Part shown: positions 33,276-43,366 of the stretch, in pieces
Numbering within the stretch: the stretch's first letter is position 1
Layout: every line of letters starts with the position of its first letter
NCBI GenBank assembly: GCA_038211295.1
Contig: JBBQVS010000027.1
Coordinates: forward strand, 1 to 44,232
Origin: JBBQVS01 sp038211295
GTDB taxonomy: Bacteria; Chloroflexota; Ktedonobacteria; Ktedonobacterales; Ktedonobacteraceae
DNA: 44,232 bases
Direction of reading: 5' to 3'
The notes under the pieces: model-generated
Databases searched by the model: none
Seen by the model: the letters and a program-made list of their open reading frames with translations, nothing else
What the model was told of the DNA's origin: nothing
Made by a program: the position numbers and the translations under genes

Positions 33276-33296
33276 CTATAGTATAGAGTAAAAGAG

Positions 33297-33320
33297 AACC
33301 GCCTGAACATTCAGGCGGTT
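33297..33320 (+). terminator. terminator after tRNA-Ser
   Basis: AACCGCCTGA-ACAT-TCAGGCGGTT, a 10-bp perfect stem followed by TTCCTTT. A classical intrinsic terminator with a moderate T tract. It shares the core CGCCTGA with the terminator of tRNA-Trp. Confidence 0.8.
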
Positions 33321-33400
33321 TTCCTTTACGAATTGTAAACGGGGCGGTGAACATGGAGCAGAGCGGGAAGGGACGCGTAGGAATTGCGTGAGTTCGTCCC

Positions 33401-33429
33401 TTGACAAATCGTTTCTGCTCTGGTATTAT
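33401..33429 (+). promoter_or_regulatory. promoter of tRNA-Trp
   Basis: TTGACA (33401-33406), 17-base spacer, TATTAT (33424-33429), a near-consensus sigma70 promoter. The tRNA begins 15 bases after the -10, so the 5' leader is only a few bases. Confidence 0.8.
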
Positions 33430-33443
33430 CAAAGCGTAATTAT

Positions 33444-33515
33444 AGGGGAGTAGCTCAATGGTAGAGTCCTCGTCTCCAAAACGAGTTGTTGCAGGTTCGA
33501 GCCCTGTCTCCCCTG
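33444..33515 (+). tRNA. tRNA-Trp(CCA)
   Basis: A 72-base tRNA. The acceptor AGGGGAG pairs with CTCCCCT. The anticodon arm CTCGT-CTCCAAA-ACGAG has anticodon CCA, reading UGG. The T arm is GCAGG-TTCGAGC-CCTGT with one G-U, and the discriminator is G. CCA is not encoded. It has its own promoter and terminator, separate from tRNA-Ser. Confidence 0.95.
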
Positions 33516-33517
33516 TT

Positions 33518-33553
33518 AAAAACGCCTGAACATCTCAATGTTCAGGCGTTTTT
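33518..33553 (+). terminator. terminator after tRNA-Trp
   Basis: AAAAACGCCTGAACAT-CTCA-ATGTTCAGGCGTTTTT: a 16-bp perfect stem whose 3' arm ends in a T run. It begins three bases after the tRNA. It is the best intrinsic terminator in the window. Confidence 0.9.
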
Positions 33554-33572
33554 ATATGCCGACATGCACGCC

Positions 33573-33610
33573 ATTCAAAAGTTCTTGCAGCGGCTAAAGA
33601 ACTTTTGAAT
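33573..33610. terminator. 14-bp hairpin before the end of the DUF4118 kinase
   Basis: ATTCAAAAGTTCTT (33573-33586) and its complement (33597-33610) enclose ten bases. It lies 83 bases beyond the kinase stop on the minus strand, back to back with the tRNA-Trp terminator. It is A/T-rich and could end the minus-strand transcript. Confidence 0.5.
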
Positions 33611-33693
33611 AGAACAGATTTTTGCTCATCTACTCTCTTAAAACATTCTTTTCTCTGTTTAGCAATATTTACAACTACTTCACTCAATCATTC

Positions 33694-34920
33694 TCATCCT
33701 AGCGGCAACTCCACAAAGAAGGTGCTACCCTTGCCTAGCTTGGACTCGCACCAGATGCGTCCGCCGTGCCGTTCGACAATATCTTTACAGATGGAGAGGC
33801 CGAGACCTAGCCCGAATTTTGAGGAGGCTTGCGCGTCGGGTGTGCGGTAAAACGTATTGTAAATGTAGGGGAGTTGCTGTTCCGCGATACCTTTACCGGA
33901 GTCGCGCACCTCAATGAGAGCCTGTGTCTCGCAATGACTCACCCGCACCCATACCACTTTATCTTCCGGCGAGTATTTGAGGGCGTTAGTTACGAGATTT
34001 ACCAGGACTTGCGCGAGCCGTTCCTGATCGGCAATCAGCGCGATGGTGGCTAGCTCAGCGTCAAGCTCGATGGAGCGGCCCGATAGCAGTTGCTGGTCTT
34101 CTACGATGCCACGACACAGCGCGACCAGTTCGCACTCACGTTTACGCAGCTCGACCTTGCCCGCGCGAATACTGCTCACATCGAGCAGCTCGTCGATAAG
34201 CGTGGTGAGGCGCGTGGTCTGCTCGTTGATCTTGCTCAACGTTGTGTGCAAGCCCTCGATCTCTGGCGAGGATGCCTTTTGCTTCGCCAGACGGCGCATC
34301 GCCAGTTGTGCCTGCCCGCGAATACTCGTAATTGGCGTCTTGAGTTCGTGTGAGGCAATCGAGAGAAAACGGTCTTTCAACTGATCGCTATCCTGCAACT
34401 GATGATTCGCCGCCGCAAGTTTCGCGTTGGACGCCTCTAGCTCCCGCGCGTATGCCTCTAGCTCTTGCTCGGTTGCGAGCGACTGTAGTCGCGCCCGCTC
34501 GCGTTGCCCCGTGATGAGCGCAATTACCAGACCCGCAATAATATAGGGCAAGAGCTGACTGATGCCATGCCAGTTATACAAATCCAATTGATTGATGGGA
34601 TTGACAAAAAAATAGTCGAGGATAATGGTACTCAGGATGAGCGCGACAATAGCAGGGCCGACCCCCCAGATCAGGGCGGTTAAGAGTACGGCGATGATGA
34701 GGAACGAACCGGGGAACAGGGACGAGCCAAGCAGGAAGCGTAGCAAGAAAGTACCGAGTAGCGCACCTACGACAAGCAAAATACCCGTAATATAGCCGAC
34801 AACTGGATGACGCCAGCGCGGGATGGTCGCGACGTACTGTTTTCGCAATGTTACATTGTTGTGCAAACTTACTCGCTCAAGGCGGCGGCCCCGTACCATC
34901 GTTGTGTGAGCTGTTCTCAT
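33694..34920 (-). CDS. membrane sensor histidine kinase with DUF4118 (KdpD-like) segment
   Basis: A 408-residue kinase. Residues ~38-140 contain four hydrophobic helices (VVGYITGILLVVGALLGTFL, IAVLLTALIWGVGPAIVALI, a helix ending in YFFVNPI, and LLPYIIAGLVIALI), the DUF4118 pattern known from KdpD and related sensors. A coiled-coil follows (AYARELEASNAKLAAANHQL), then the H-box SIASHELKTPITSIRG and an HATPase with NLVTNALKYS, DSGKGI and FGLGLGLSICK. It lacks the KdpD N-terminal domain and Usp domain, so it is not KdpD itself. No adjacent regulator. AGGGA precedes the ATG. It lies downstream of a membrane-protein gene with a hairpin between them. Confidence 0.94.
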   Translation of the reverse strand: MRTAHTTMVRGRRLERVSLHNNVTLRKQYVATIPRWRHPVVGYITGILLVVGALLGTFLLRFLLGSSLFPGSFLIIAVLLTALIWGVGPAIVALILSTIILDYFFVNPINQLDLYNWHGISQLLPYIIAGLVIALITGQRERARLQSLATEQELEAYARELEASNAKLAAANHQLQDSDQLKDRFLSIASHELKTPITSIRGQAQLAMRRLAKQKASSPEIEGLHTTLSKINEQTTRLTTLIDELLDVSSIRAGKVELRKRECELVALCRGIVEDQQLLSGRSIELDAELATIALIADQERLAQVLVNLVTNALKYSPEDKVVWVRVSHCETQALIEVRDSGKGIAEQQLPYIYNTFYRTPDAQASSKFGLGLGLSICKDIVERHGGRIWCESKLGKGSTFFVELPLG

Positions 34921-35021
34921 AACTTTCCCTACCTACACCCATGTTTTTTGGCCTTTATGCTCTCTGGTAAGTGTAGCACATGGGTTTTGCGTGAACAAGA
35001 CCTACGAGGATGAGACAGGAC

Positions 35022-35058
35022 GAGGGAACATAGCGACGGCAAGCCGCTATATTCCCTC
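35022..35058 (-). terminator. hairpin after the small membrane-protein gene
   Basis: GAGGGAACATAGCG (35022-35035) pairs with CGCTATATTCCCTC (35045-35058) with one mismatch, loop ACGGCAAGC. It lies 29 bases beyond the stop at 35087 and before the DUF4118 kinase. The rest of 34921-35086 shows only a loose ACCCATG...CATGGGT dyad (34938-34986). Confidence 0.55.
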
Positions 35059-35086
35059 TTGCCAGTTTCAATCTGTACGTCTTGCC

Positions 35087-35701
35087 TTATTGATAGTTTG
35101 CAGGGGGCGGAGGTGGAGGCGTCTGTTGCGTGGACGGATTGCCCTGATATGGAGCACCAGGAGTTGGAGGCAGTCCCTGATACAGCACCTCTTGATATTG
35201 TTGCTGTGGAGCGCGACTCTTGCCAATTGCGCCACCAATCGCGCCAGCAGCAGCACCCAAACCAACACCTAACAAAATGCTGAAGATCGCGCCGCCAACA
35301 GCCGCTCCAATGATAAATTGGTTGGTAACGATATCACGCGCGGCCTGGTTTGAGCCAACTTGATCCAATGCACGCTGGCGGAGTGTATCCGTCAGTGCCA
35401 ACGCTAGAATGACGGTCATAATAGCAGATATAGTATACGCAATAGCTCCCGCTATTAGTCCAGCAACAGCACCAGAGCCAGTGCGGCCTGTAATCGCTGC
35501 CACACGGTAGCCTACATAGCCAAAAGTTCCAAGTGCTACTGCGAGGAATATATAGGAGATGATGGTTCCTATTGTTCCTAGATTAACAAGGGTCGTAATC
35601 AAACTAATGATGACTAGAATGATGCCAAGCGCGACGCCAAAGATCAGGCCCTGTCGCACAGCCGGATTACCACTACGCGATGCTACTGATGATGCTTGCA
35701 T
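35087..35701 (-). CDS. four-segment membrane protein with Pro-rich tail
   Basis: A 204-residue integral membrane protein of unknown family. Hydrophobic segments lie at about 18-42 (GLIFGVALGIILVIISLITT), 46-66, 78-100 (AVAGLIAGAIAYTISAIMTV) and 128-155 (FIIGAAVGGAIFSILLGVGL), the last rich in small residues as in glycine-zipper helices. The C-terminal 40 residues are cytosolic-looking and Pro/Gln-rich (QQYQEVLYQGLPPTPGAPYQ...), ending in a run of prolines. AGGAG six bases before the ATG. Function unknown. Confidence 0.87.
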   Translation of the reverse strand: MQASSVASRSGNPAVRQGLIFGVALGIILVIISLITTLVNLGTIGTIISYIFLAVALGTFGYVGYRVAAITGRTGSGAVAGLIAGAIAYTISAIMTVILALALTDTLRQRALDQVGSNQAARDIVTNQFIIGAAVGGAIFSILLGVGLGAAAGAIGGAIGKSRAPQQQYQEVLYQGLPPTPGAPYQGNPSTQQTPPPPPPANYQ

Positions 35702-35935
35702 GTTTTTCTCCTGTAGAGAAAGAGCAATAAGTGCCCCTTCAGGTGTTTAACAACAATCATGTTTTTTTGCATTCTACCTCTTGTTACACGATACGTGTCG
35801 TGTTCAAGTTTCGTGTTCTCCTTCCTCTTTATAAAACGTGTGACGTTACACAATATACAACACAATTTTTCGCATAGGGTGCCGATAGAGGAAAGTACGG
35901 AATAACATGACCCACCCTGCTGTTATCTACTACAG

Positions 35936-35962
35936 TTAGCAATAAAGATACGAGAGTGCTAA
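35936..35962 (+). promoter_or_regulatory. CIRCE-like operator 1 upstream of clpE
   Basis: TTAGCAATA-N9-GAGTGCTAA. Against the HrcA operator consensus TTAGCACTC-N9-GAGTGCTAA the left arm matches 7/9 and the right arm 9/9, with the correct nine-base spacer. It lies 224 bases before the clpE ATG and about 50 bases before the first extended -10. Confidence 0.75.
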
Positions 35963-36010
35963 ACCTGCCAGGTAGCGTGGCAATACGGGAATAACTTTCC
36001 CTCTGCCAAT

Positions 36011-36018
36011 GTTATACT
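36011..36018 (+). promoter_or_regulatory. extended -10 promoter 1 of clpE
   Basis: TG-T-TATACT (TG at 36010-36011, TATACT 36013-36018). No consensus -35 at 17 bases. The start site would be about 36025, so CIRCE-like operator 2 would cover +1 to +27. Confidence 0.45.
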
Positions 36019-36025
36019 TGATGAT

Positions 36026-36052
36026 TTAGCAATCATGATGTGAGAGTGCCAG
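36026..36052 (+). promoter_or_regulatory. CIRCE-like operator 2 upstream of clpE
   Basis: TTAGCAATC-N9-GAGTGCCAG. Left arm 8/9, right arm 7/9 against the CIRCE consensus, spacer exactly nine bases. It shares with operator 1 the A at position 7 of the left arm. It sits between the two extended -10 elements, where a bound repressor would block both promoters. Confidence 0.7.
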
Positions 36053-36068
36053 ACAAAAAATTTGGACA

Positions 36069-36077
36069 TGGTATACT
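36069..36077 (+). promoter_or_regulatory. extended -10 promoter 2 of clpE
   Basis: TG-G-TATACT with TATACT at 36072-36077. The -35 region falls within the right arm of CIRCE-like operator 2. A GAGGAG (36141-36146) before the ATG serves as RBS. The remainder of 35702-36159 (toward the divergent membrane-protein gene) holds two loose dyads, ACACGATACGTGTCGTGT near 35785-35802 and GTGTGACGTTACAC near 35838-35851, and no gene. Confidence 0.55.
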
Positions 36078-36159
36078 CTAGCAGTCTCGCAGTTTTTTTG
36101 CTAAGGTGGATGCCAGACATCCATTCCTACATCATATAGAATGAGGAGCATTCAAGATT

Positions 36160-38391
<2,232 letters not shown>

Positions 38392-38396
38392 TTCAT

Positions 38397-38454
38397 GGAG
38401 AAAACAGAGAGGGCCGCGTTCACTTATGTGAACGCGGCCCTCTCTGTTTTCTCC
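38397..38454. terminator. perfect 27-bp hairpin between convergent clpE and DUF892 genes
   Basis: Arms 38397-38423 and 38428-38454 are fully complementary with loop TTAT. It begins six bases after the clpE stop and ends four bases before the DUF892 stop, so it can serve both. On each strand the 3' arm ends in TCTGTTTTCTCC, with only a short T run. Confidence 0.75.
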
Positions 38455-38457
38455 TGT

Positions 38458-38955
38458 TTATTTCTTGTGTGTGGCCATTTCTACACCAATTTTGTGCGAG
38501 AGTTGCGCGACCTTCTCAGCCATCGCCTCTTCTTGCTGAAGGTTCTGTTCAAGTAGCTGAACACACTGCATCTGGCCCATGAGCGTTGCCTGGGCAATCA
38601 AGCCCTTATATGACGCGATTTCGTAATGCTCACTTTTTGAGCCTGCACCAAGATTGTATAATGTCAGGATATCAGCCGAGGGCTTTTCCTTCATGAAACT
38701 ATCATGCTCCGCCTTCATACCCGCGACAGCCTGGCACGGCGACTTCTCAGGTGTGACGCCCAATGCGTGAAAACACTGCTCTAAATTGCTGATCTGTTGC
38801 AACGTTTCCGCCTCATGTTGCTCAAAGGCTTCTTTGACTTCCGCGTGATTGCTCTGCTGAGCCATCGTGGGTAACATCTTGGAAAGCTTTTGTTCCGCGT
38901 CAAAAATGTCAGCGAGTTCGTGAATGAAGAGGTCTTTTGAACTGTGCATTGCCAT
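38458..38955 (-). CDS. DUF892 ferritin-like protein (YciE/YciF type)
   Basis: A 165-residue helical protein. GGAGC nine bases upstream selects the ATG at 38955 (MAMHSSKDLFIHELADIFDAEQ) rather than the first in-frame ATG. The pattern is DLFIHELADIFDAEQKLSK, EVKEAFEQHEAET, EHDSFMKEK, SEHYEIASYKGLI and LLEQNLQQEEAMAEKV, with Glu/His residues on four helices as in the DUF892 ferritin-like family, which binds metal and is linked with stress in enteric bacteria. Its biochemical role is unproven. It is convergent with clpE. Confidence 0.93.
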   Translation of the reverse strand: MAMHSSKDLFIHELADIFDAEQKLSKMLPTMAQQSNHAEVKEAFEQHEAETLQQISNLEQCFHALGVTPEKSPCQAVAGMKAEHDSFMKEKPSADILTLYNLGAGSKSEHYEIASYKGLIAQATLMGQMQCVQLLEQNLQQEEAMAEKVAQLSHKIGVEMATHKK

Positions 38956-39190
38956 GATAGGTGCTCCTTTTATATGTATGCCTTCAAGCAAACATGCTGT
39001 GTCGGTGTATTTGTACAGTATTACTACGCCCTACCGTGTGAAAAAGTGACATCGCTGTACTGGTTGTATCTCTTTACTTGCTCTTCTGCGTACTACTAGA
39101 AGTAGAGATTCTATCACAGTGGAATATTTTGTCTTTTTTTTCAAAATACGTACCTGAAAACCTATCTTGTTGTTTCCTCGGAGGAAGTAT

Positions 39191-41092
39191 ATGGGTACAA
39201 GACGTGACGAGTTGGCGGGTAAGGATGCCGAGCACAACAAGCACTCACAAGAAGCACATAAGCCAAAAAATGGCTCTTACAGTACAATAACAGATACAGA
39301 TATAGCCATGCAGTTGCATAATAGCTCGGCGACCCTCCACGCGAATCAACTAGAGACAATCTTCTCTGCAATGACGGATGGCGTGTTTGTCTATGACGTA
39401 TCGGGCAATATTCTTCAGGTGAATACAGCGGGACGTGAGTTGCTGGCTCTTGACACGTTCCCAGCCTACACGATGCTTCCCCCACAGGAGCGGCTTCGTC
39501 TACTTGATACACGCGACGCACAGGGTAAGGTGCTTGTCGAAGAGATGCAACCAATGATGCGTATCTTACGAGGTGAGTTACTCAAAGGCGCAACCGCCGC
39601 CGACGCGACGATACGCGCTCTGGACGAACGTGTAGTGCAGATCAACGTCACAGGCGCACCATTGCGCGATCTTTCAGGCGAAATTGTGGGTGGGGTCATG
39701 GTGATACGCGATGTCACAGATCGTCGCCGCCTGGAAAAACGTACTCAGACATCGCTTACAGGCTTGCTCACTATGGCTCAGGCTCTCGTGCAAATTCCTA
39801 TACGAGAAGACAAAGAGCAAGCAGAGATGCACACAATTGGACAGCGACTCGCGGAACTCATTCGCGATATTCTTGATTGCCAGCGCGTAGGAATGGTGGT
39901 TTTGGAGCATGAGACAGGAACATTACATCCACTCAGCGTCGTAGGACTTTCGCCAGAACAAGAGCGTGCGTGGTGGCAAGAACAATTGCAGCAAGCGAAT
40001 ACGATGCAGACAATGGCTCCCAGGGTACTGGAGCTTTTGCGTTCACGCGAGGTGTTGATACTAGATATGACTCAACCACCGCTCACGGAGCTGCCCAACC
40101 CTTACGATACCAAACGTATGTTAATCGCGCCAATCCGTCTGGGCGAACGCACTGTGGGCTTGCTTTCACTGGACTACGGTTCCACCGAACACACTTATAA
40201 TCAAGACGAAATTGAGCTTGTTACCGCTGTTGCCACGCTCTCGGCCCTGGTGATCGAGCGGCAGCGACTCCTTACAGCACAGGCAGAGGCACGCGGGCGC
40301 GAAGTCGCTTTGCAAGAAGCGAACCGCCGAATGGAAGAGTTTCTCGGTATTGCCAGTCACGAGTTGCGAACCCCGTTGACGACAATCAAGGCGAACGTGC
40401 AGCTCGCCAAGCGGCGTCTCAAAGCTATTGTACCCGAACTTTCCCCGACAGCTATTGTGAGTAAAGCTGATGCTGCCTCCGAGATGTTGTCACGTGCGGA
40501 ACGACAGGTAGGCGTGCTCAATCGGCTCGTGGGCGACCTGATTGACATATCACGCATTCAGACGAATAAGTTACAGCTTCATCTGAGACCAGAGCCGACG
40601 AGCCTAATAGAAATCACCACAGAGGCGATACAAGAGCAGCAGAAATTAGTTCCCAACCGTACCTTGACGCTGACCCTTCCAGACTCACACACTCCTATGC
40701 TTGTTATGGCAGATGCGGACCGCATCACACAGGTGCTGACCAATTACCTGACGAACGCCCTCAAGTACTCCCCTTCCAACATGCCCATAGCAGTCAGCGT
40801 AACACAAACGCAAGACGCAGGCGGACAGGCAATCGCGCGGGTTGCGGTACGCGACGAGGGGCCGGGGCTTGCGCTTCCAGAACAGGAGCGGATATGGGAA
40901 TGCTTCTACCAAGTTGATACAGTAAAGGTTGTGAGCGGCTCCGGCGTTGGTCTGGGTCTGGGCTTATATATCAGCAAGACAATTATCGAGCGGCACAGCG
41001 GACACGTTGGAGTGGATAGTACCCCTGGCATTGGCTCGACCTTCTGGTTTACACTACCACTCGTACAAAAAAATACTACATCGATAGTATGA
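39191..41092 (+). CDS. PAS-GAF sensor histidine kinase
   Basis: A soluble 633-residue kinase. GGAGGA six bases upstream selects the ATG at 39191 within a longer open frame. Domains: N-terminal charged stretch; PAS (~45-180, LETIFSAMTDGVFVYDVSGN to GGVMVIRDVTDRR); GAF (~190-360, IGQRLAELIRDILDCQRVGM, MLIAPIRLGERTVGLLSLDY); a helical linker; H-box FLGIASHELRTPLTTIKANV (~385); HATPase with NYLTNALKYSPSN, RDEGPG and GLGLGLYISK. No membrane segment, so it likely senses a cytosolic ligand or redox state. It is followed nine bases later by the metallo-beta-lactamase-fold gene, suggesting co-transcription. Confidence 0.94.
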   Translation: MGTRRDELAGKDAEHNKHSQEAHKPKNGSYSTITDTDIAMQLHNSSATLHANQLETIFSAMTDGVFVYDVSGNILQVNTAGRELLALDTFPAYTMLPPQERLRLLDTRDAQGKVLVEEMQPMMRILRGELLKGATAADATIRALDERVVQINVTGAPLRDLSGEIVGGVMVIRDVTDRRRLEKRTQTSLTGLLTMAQALVQIPIREDKEQAEMHTIGQRLAELIRDILDCQRVGMVVLEHETGTLHPLSVVGLSPEQERAWWQEQLQQANTMQTMAPRVLELLRSREVLILDMTQPPLTELPNPYDTKRMLIAPIRLGERTVGLLSLDYGSTEHTYNQDEIELVTAVATLSALVIERQRLLTAQAEARGREVALQEANRRMEEFLGIASHELRTPLTTIKANVQLAKRRLKAIVPELSPTAIVSKADAASEMLSRAERQVGVLNRLVGDLIDISRIQTNKLQLHLRPEPTSLIEITTEAIQEQQKLVPNRTLTLTLPDSHTPMLVMADADRITQVLTNYLTNALKYSPSNMPIAVSVTQTQDAGGQAIARVAVRDEGPGLALPEQERIWECFYQVDTVKVVSGSGVGLGLGLYISKTIIERHSGHVGVDSTPGIGSTFWFTLPLVQKNTTSIV

Positions 41093-41101
41093 GGAGCATT
41101 T

Positions 41102-42082
41102 ATGCGTTCTTTCTTTCGCCGAACCGCGACAGGAGCCGCGCTCGCACTGAGTGCGATTGGGGCAGGTATCGCCGTTAAGAGCGTGCTACCACGCTCCTTT
41201 GCCACATGGTACGAGCCAGAAGACACAACCTCTCATATCCGTCATACAACGCTGCCAGATATAGAGATTACCTTTTTGCGCTGTGGCAGTGTCAGCGTCC
41301 CCGAATTTGTCGCGGTACGTGGGATGTTCTCAATTGCGCCGCGTCTTATCTCGCATAGCGCGGTTCTGATACGTCATCCCAAAGGCACCTTTTTGTATGA
41401 CACAGGTATCGCAGGCGATATCTTTCTCTATCTGCAAAATCAGTCACTACTCTTCAAGAATACGCTGGGAAAATTTACCTATGAACGGTCTATCGCCAGT
41501 CATTTGCAAGGGCTTGACATAAGGCCGCGTGACCTGGATTTTGTGCTGCTCTCACATCTACACTGGGATCATGTGAGTGGCGTTCCCGACCTACTCAATG
41601 TGCCACTGCGTGTCAACCGTGTAGAGTATGACGCGGCACAACTGCGTCTGCTTGCCCTGCATCATGGACTTGTCCGCGCCCTGCTGTGCGACAATCCGCT
41701 CACCTTTTTTGAGTGTGATGGCCCATCCTACGACGGGTTCCGCGCGAGTCACGATCTGTTTGGGGATGGCTCGATTATGCTTGTGCCGTTGCCTGGACAT
41801 ACCGCCGGCAACACAGGTATGATTGTGCGACGCGCCAACGGGTCGTCGCTTTTCCTGCTTGGTGACGCGGCCTGGGTCGCGGACAACTATCTCCGTCCCG
41901 CCACTATGCACCCGTACATCTGGAATGGTGTCACCAGCGACGACGCGACGGCCTGCCAGACGCTCATCGACCTGCACCACTACGCGCATCGTCACCCTGA
42001 AACGTCACTTGTTGCGATGCATGACGCGAACGCACAGGCGGCTTTTGCAGTAAAGGACACAGCGGTACATCCGATACGCTAA
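41102..42082 (+). CDS. metallo-beta-lactamase-fold hydrolase with N-terminal export/anchor segment
   Basis: A 326-residue member of the MBL superfamily. GAGGAG six bases upstream supports the ATG. The N terminus MRSFFRRTATGAALALSAIG has a double Arg followed by a hydrophobic stretch, suggesting a Tat-like signal or a membrane anchor. Metal ligands are visible: HLHWDH (His152, His154, Asp156, His157), His233 in LPGHTAGNTG and Asp254 in LLGDAAW. The spacing and H-x-H-x-D-H motif fit the lactonase-like branch (AHL lactonases, MBL-fold hydrolases), but the substrate is unknown. It is located directly after a PAS-GAF histidine kinase. Confidence 0.92.
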   Translation: MRSFFRRTATGAALALSAIGAGIAVKSVLPRSFATWYEPEDTTSHIRHTTLPDIEITFLRCGSVSVPEFVAVRGMFSIAPRLISHSAVLIRHPKGTFLYDTGIAGDIFLYLQNQSLLFKNTLGKFTYERSIASHLQGLDIRPRDLDFVLLSHLHWDHVSGVPDLLNVPLRVNRVEYDAAQLRLLALHHGLVRALLCDNPLTFFECDGPSYDGFRASHDLFGDGSIMLVPLPGHTAGNTGMIVRRANGSSLFLLGDAAWVADNYLRPATMHPYIWNGVTSDDATACQTLIDLHHYAHRHPETSLVAMHDANAQAAFAVKDTAVHPIR

Positions 42083-42139
42083 GACAATGTGGTATAGTCA
42101 AAGCAACGAAGAGACAGCACCAACGAAGGAGCAAGCCAC

Positions 42140-43348
42140 ATGGATTTCGCCTATTCGGAGAAGGTCAACGAGTTACGCAAGCGTGTTAGTGCGTTTATGG
42201 AAATGCATGTCTACCCTAACGAGTCTACCTATGAGCAGCAGATTCTTGCCTCTGGCAATCCGCATCATCACGCTGAGATTATCGATGACCTCAAGGCGAA
42301 GGCCAGAGCGGCCGGTCTGTGGAATCTGTTTTTGCCGGAGGCAGAACATGGCATGAGCCTCACAAACTTAGAATATGCGCCCCTGGCGGAAATCATGGGA
42401 CGTGTTCCCTGGTCGTCCGAGGTATTTAATTGCGCCGCGCCCGATACTGGCAATATAGAAATTCTCGCCCAGTTTGGGACGCTGAAACAAAAACAGCAAT
42501 GGCTAACACCCCTACTTGATGGCGAGATTCGTTCCGCGTTCGCGATGACGGAACCCGATGTCGCGAGTTCGGACGCGACAAACATTCAGCTTGCCATTAC
42601 GCGTGAGGGCGATGAATACGTTCTCAACGGGCGCAAGTGGTGGTGTTCTGGCGCGGCGCGTGAACGCTGCAAGATTTTGCTGGTCATGGGCAAGACTGAT
42701 CCGCATACGACAGACCGCCATCATCAGCAAAGCATTGTGCTAGTGCCAAAAAACGCCCCTGGTGTCACAGTTGTACGGAACCTCACAGTCATGGGCTATG
42801 TCGATAACGAAAGCCATTGCGAGGTCACATTCGAGAATGTGCGCGTACCCGTAAGCAACCTGCTTGGCGAAGAGGGCGGTGGTTTCGCGATTGCACAGGC
42901 ACGGCTTGGCCCTGGTCGTATTCACCATTGTATGCGCTCGATTGGCGCGGCCCAGTATGCGCTTGAACTGATGTGCAAACGCGCGGCCTCACGTATCGCC
43001 TTTGGCAAACCGCTTTCGGAGCAAGGCATGGTGCAGGATTGGATCGCTACGTCGAAGGTTGAGATCGAGCAGGCCCGCTTGCTGACGCTACAGGCGGCCT
43101 GGACGATTGATACAAAAGGCAAGAAAGCCGCGCAGGACGAGATAGCGATGATTAAGATTGTCGCGCCCGCCCTGCATACCAACGTTGTTGACCGCGCGAT
43201 TCAGCTTTTCGGTGGCGCGGGCGTGAGTGGCGACACTCCCCTGGCGTCGATGTGGGCGCACGGGCGTACCATGCATATTGTTGATGGCCCGGACGAGGTA
43301 CACAAACGCTCGCTGGCAAAATCGGTGATACGTCAGTTGAATTTATAA
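42140..43348 (+). CDS. acyl-CoA dehydrogenase, ACAD10/11-like
   Basis: An FAD enzyme of 402 residues that oxidises acyl-CoA at the alpha-beta bond. GAAGGAG before the ATG. Visible parts are AFAMTEPDVASSDATNIQ (FAD/substrate binding), YVLNGRKWWCSGA, GPGRIHHCMRSIGAAQYALE, RIAFGKPLSEQGMVQDW, QLFGGAGVSGDTPLA, and the C-terminal signature MHIVDGPDEVHKRSLAK. The latter replaces the usual E-G-T motif and is typical of the ACAD10/11-like subgroup, which works on longer or hydroxylated acyl chains. The electron acceptor would be ETF. An extended -10-like TG-G-TATAGT lies at about 42088, so it may have its own promoter. Confidence 0.96.
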   Translation: MDFAYSEKVNELRKRVSAFMEMHVYPNESTYEQQILASGNPHHHAEIIDDLKAKARAAGLWNLFLPEAEHGMSLTNLEYAPLAEIMGRVPWSSEVFNCAAPDTGNIEILAQFGTLKQKQQWLTPLLDGEIRSAFAMTEPDVASSDATNIQLAITREGDEYVLNGRKWWCSGAARERCKILLVMGKTDPHTTDRHHQQSIVLVPKNAPGVTVVRNLTVMGYVDNESHCEVTFENVRVPVSNLLGEEGGGFAIAQARLGPGRIHHCMRSIGAAQYALELMCKRAASRIAFGKPLSEQGMVQDWIATSKVEIEQARLLTLQAAWTIDTKGKKAAQDEIAMIKIVAPALHTNVVDRAIQLFGGAGVSGDTPLASMWAHGRTMHIVDGPDEVHKRSLAKSVIRQLNL

Positions 43349-43366
43349 ATAAAGAGACGATCGTTT

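Noticed and set aside
33694..34920. Calling the DUF4118 kinase KdpD
   Set aside because: The N-terminal KdpD and Usp domains are missing and no kdp genes or KdpE are near.
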